The translations under genes and the position numbers were made by a program. Shown here in pieces: positions 62,241-64,000 of a stretch of DNA of 64,000 nt. The notes under the pieces were generated by a model. The model did no database searches, was not told the origin of the DNA, and saw only the letters and a program-made list of their open reading frames with translations. The stretch lies in contig CAKTDC010000012.1 of NCBI GenBank assembly GCA_934541015.1, positions 1 to 64,000 of the forward strand, read 5' to 3'. The first letter of the stretch is position 1. Each line of letters begins with the position of its first letter. This stretch comes from an uncultured Luteimonas sp. (lineage in GTDB: Bacteria; Pseudomonadota; Gammaproteobacteria; Xanthomonadales; Xanthomonadaceae).

Positions 62241-64000
62241 TCAGGGACCGGGCCGGGCCGCCGTGCGCAGCAGCAGGGTCGGCGTGCCGGTCTTCGGGTG
62301 CGGCTGCTCGCGCCAGTCGAAATCCTCCATGACCTCGCGCAGCCCGGCACGCAGTTCGGGCGAATATGGCTGCGGCTGCCAGAGCACGAACAGCCCGAAC
62401 GGCCGCGTGTGGCGCATGCGCTGGCTGGTGCCCAGCCACAGCGGAGTGCCGCCGGCAAGCTGCGCCGGCGCCTGCCACAGGCGGATCACGTCGATGTCCC
62501 CGTCGCCGGCGCCGCGGCGCATCAGCAGCGTTTCCGCTTCGGTGTCGAGGGTGGCCGGAAGCACCGGATACTCCGCGATCGGCAGATCGTCGTCGAGCAG
62601 GCTCAGGGTCGCCGACCAGTCCGCCTGCGGCTGTACCCGCCATCCGCGCTGCTCCAGCGCCGACTGCAGCGGCGCCAGCGGTCCGGCGACCTGCAAGTCC
62701 AGCGGCCAGTGGTGGTCGCGGTCGCGTTCGCGCAGCTGCCCGGGCAGGTCGGCCCAGCCGCCGTCCCACCAGGCCGGGTCGGCGAGCACGGCTTCGGCCG
62801 GCCTGGCGGAGAACTTCGCCAGCAGCGGATCAACCGCGCGCGGCGCGTGCCACAGCGCGGCGATGACGAAGGTGGCATAGAACACCAGCGCCACCGGCCG
62901 CATCCAGAACGAGCGCTCCACGTGCCTGCGGTAGGCGATGCCCAGCAGCAGCAGCCAGACCACGCCAAGCAGCATCCCGCCGACGATGTCGCTCAGCCAG
63001 TGCGCGCCCAGGTAAAGCCGGGCGAAGCCGAGCAGCGCCACCACCGCGCCCGAGACCAGGTAGGGCCAGATCCGGGTCCGCCCCGGCAGCTCGCGCGCGA
63101 TCAGCACGGCGAAGAAGCCGAAGGTGATGGTGCACATGGTGATCTCGACCGCGGGGAACCCGAATCCGCCGTGCGCGGTCGGCGGCCGCGGCATGTCGAT
63201 CAGCGTACCCAGCGATGCGGTCAGCACCATGCCGAAGGCCAGCGCCGCCAGCCAGTGCGCCGCCCCCAGCCACAGCCGTCGCCACGCCAGCCACAGCAGG
63301 GTCAGCCCCACCGCCGGCACCAGCACCCGCGCGTCGCCGATCGAGGCCAGCCCGGCCATCAGCCGGTCGGCCAGCGGATTGCGCAGTTCGTACATCACCT
63401 GGAACACCGCCAGGTCGACGCGCAGCGGCTCGCCGCGCATCAGCACCGTGGCCATCAGCGCGAAGCAGGCCCAGCCGATGGCCAGCAGGCAGGCGGCCAG
63501 CACCACCAGCGAGGCCGATTCCGGTCGCCTGGGATCGATCAGCGCGGCGGTGTAGCGGCCCAGCCGCGGGTGCGCCTGCGACCAGCGCAGCGCCCGCGCC
63601 AGCAGGTCATTGGCGTGGCGGTCGAACCAGCGGTAGGTATAGAGCACGATCGCCCAGGCCGCGGCCAGCACCAGCAGCAGCGCCCCGAGCACGATCGTCA
63701 GCCGCCCGGCCACGGCCGCCACCGCGTCGTAGGACGCGCCCAGGATCCAGCCCGGGGCAAGGAACAGCGCCGCCCAGGACACGCAGGCGAAGATGCTGGG
63801 CGGGAGATAGCGCCCCATCGGCATCCGCGAAATCCCCGCGATCGCCGGCACGAACGGCCGCACCGGCCCGACGTAGCGCGCCACCAGGATGCTCTTGGCC
63901 GCATTGCGCCGGAACAGCGCCTCGCCGCGCTCGAGCAACTGCGGATAGCGGCTGAACGGCCAGGTGTCGCGCAGCTGCGGGCCCCAGCGCCGACCGATCC
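62241..64000 (-). CDS. DedA-PAP2-LssY fusion membrane protein, 5'-truncated by window end
   Basis: The frame is open to the window edge. The visible ~586 residues show a DedA/SNARE-associated part (VARYVGPVRPFVPAIAGISRMP, preceded in-frame by RWGPQLRDTWPFSRYP), a PAP2 phosphatase part of several helices, and an LssY-type C-terminal domain (~430-586, GDIDVIRLWQAP). In the PAP2 part the third motif GFARLYLGAHWLSD is intact, but the usual PSGH is replaced by PAVE. Likely a lipid phosphatase or transport protein of the inner membrane. Confidence 0.87.
   Translation of the reverse strand, partial: IGRRWGPQLRDTWPFSRYPQLLERGEALFRRNAAKSILVARYVGPVRPFVPAIAGISRMPMGRYLPPSIFACVSWAALFLAPGWILGASYDAVAAVAGRLTIVLGALLLVLAAAWAIVLYTYRWFDRHANDLLARALRWSQAHPRLGRYTAALIDPRRPESASLVVLAACLLAIGWACFALMATVLMRGEPLRVDLAVFQVMYELRNPLADRLMAGLASIGDARVLVPAVGLTLLWLAWRRLWLGAAHWLAALAFGMVLTASLGTLIDMPRPPTAHGGFGFPAVEITMCTITFGFFAVLIARELPGRTRIWPYLVSGAVVALLGFARLYLGAHWLSDIVGGMLLGVVWLLLLGIAYRRHVERSFWMRPVALVFYATFVIAALWHAPRAVDPLLAKFSARPAEAVLADPAWWDGGWADLPGQLRERDRDHHWPLDLQVAGPLAPLQSALEQRGWRVQPQADWSATLSLLDDDLPIAEYPVLPATLDTEAETLLMRRGAGDGDIDVIRLWQAPAQLAGGTPLWLGTSQRMRHTRPFGLFVLWQPQPYSPELRAGLREVMEDFDWREQPHPKTGTPTLLLRTAARPGP

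Overview
The window is chromosomal DNA of a very GC-rich gammaproteobacterium. The best fit is Xanthomonadaceae (Lysobacter/Luteimonas/Xanthomonas-like). The basis is the bifunctional thrA-thrB-thrC operon with a leader peptide, pfp next to hppA, an mdtABC-type efflux operon, a TIGR02999-type sigma factor paired with a TPR kinase, and REP-like repeats whose translation reads 'WIPAFAGMT'. The genus cannot be fixed from this sequence alone. No rRNA, tRNA, phage, transposase or CRISPR array was seen.

Layout. 1-5.7 kb: the 3' end of groEL with its terminator; a two-gene unit of a Panacea-domain protein and a frameshifted partner; a SWIM zinc-finger protein; then an overlapping pair of a peptidoglycan-binding-domain protein with an evenly spaced lysine repeat and a SET-domain lysine methyltransferase. 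5.8-14.3 kb: a secreted serine hydrolase, then a minus-strand block of sigma factor, Ser/Thr kinase and four exported proteins. 14.5-27 kb: an AsmA-like protein, a GIY-YIG protein, mdtABC, an orphan MurG-like glycosyltransferase and a repeat-rich gap. 27.7-32.4 kb: two coupled amidohydrolases, a nucleoside phosphorylase-family gene and a dense field of 27-bp and 15-bp tandem repeats around REP-like cores. 32.4-37.5 kb: thrC, thrB, thrA and an overlooked thrL-like leader.

37.8-44.9 kb: a predicted pyrimidine-dimer glycosylase, a ModE-like regulator, and a seven-gene, almost gapless signalling operon (hybrid kinase, response regulator, HATPase anti-sigma, STAS antagonist, two patatins, SpoIIE-type phosphatase). 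45-49.1 kb: a TonB-dependent receptor, a di-heme oxidoreductase and a small exported protein. Their two promoters share an AT-rich palindrome. 49.1-51.3 kb: a TPP riboswitch and thiC. 52-59.4 kb: a pyrophosphate neighbourhood (ppa, hppA, pfp) with two L,D-transpeptidase-like proteins and adk. 59.4-64 kb: a DUF411 lipoprotein, mpl, a LON-domain protein and a DedA-PAP2-LssY protein cut by the window end.

The strongest candidates for undescribed biology are the lysine-ladder/SET pair (4.6-5.7 kb), the patatin-containing partner-switching operon (38.7-44.9 kb), the Panacea unit (1.5-2.5 kb), and the composite repeat that has been absorbed into the leader of an amidohydrolase (29.1-29.3 kb). Many genes in the dense GC-rich regions have long spurious open frames on the opposite strand. 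These were rejected where a recognisable family occupied the other strand.
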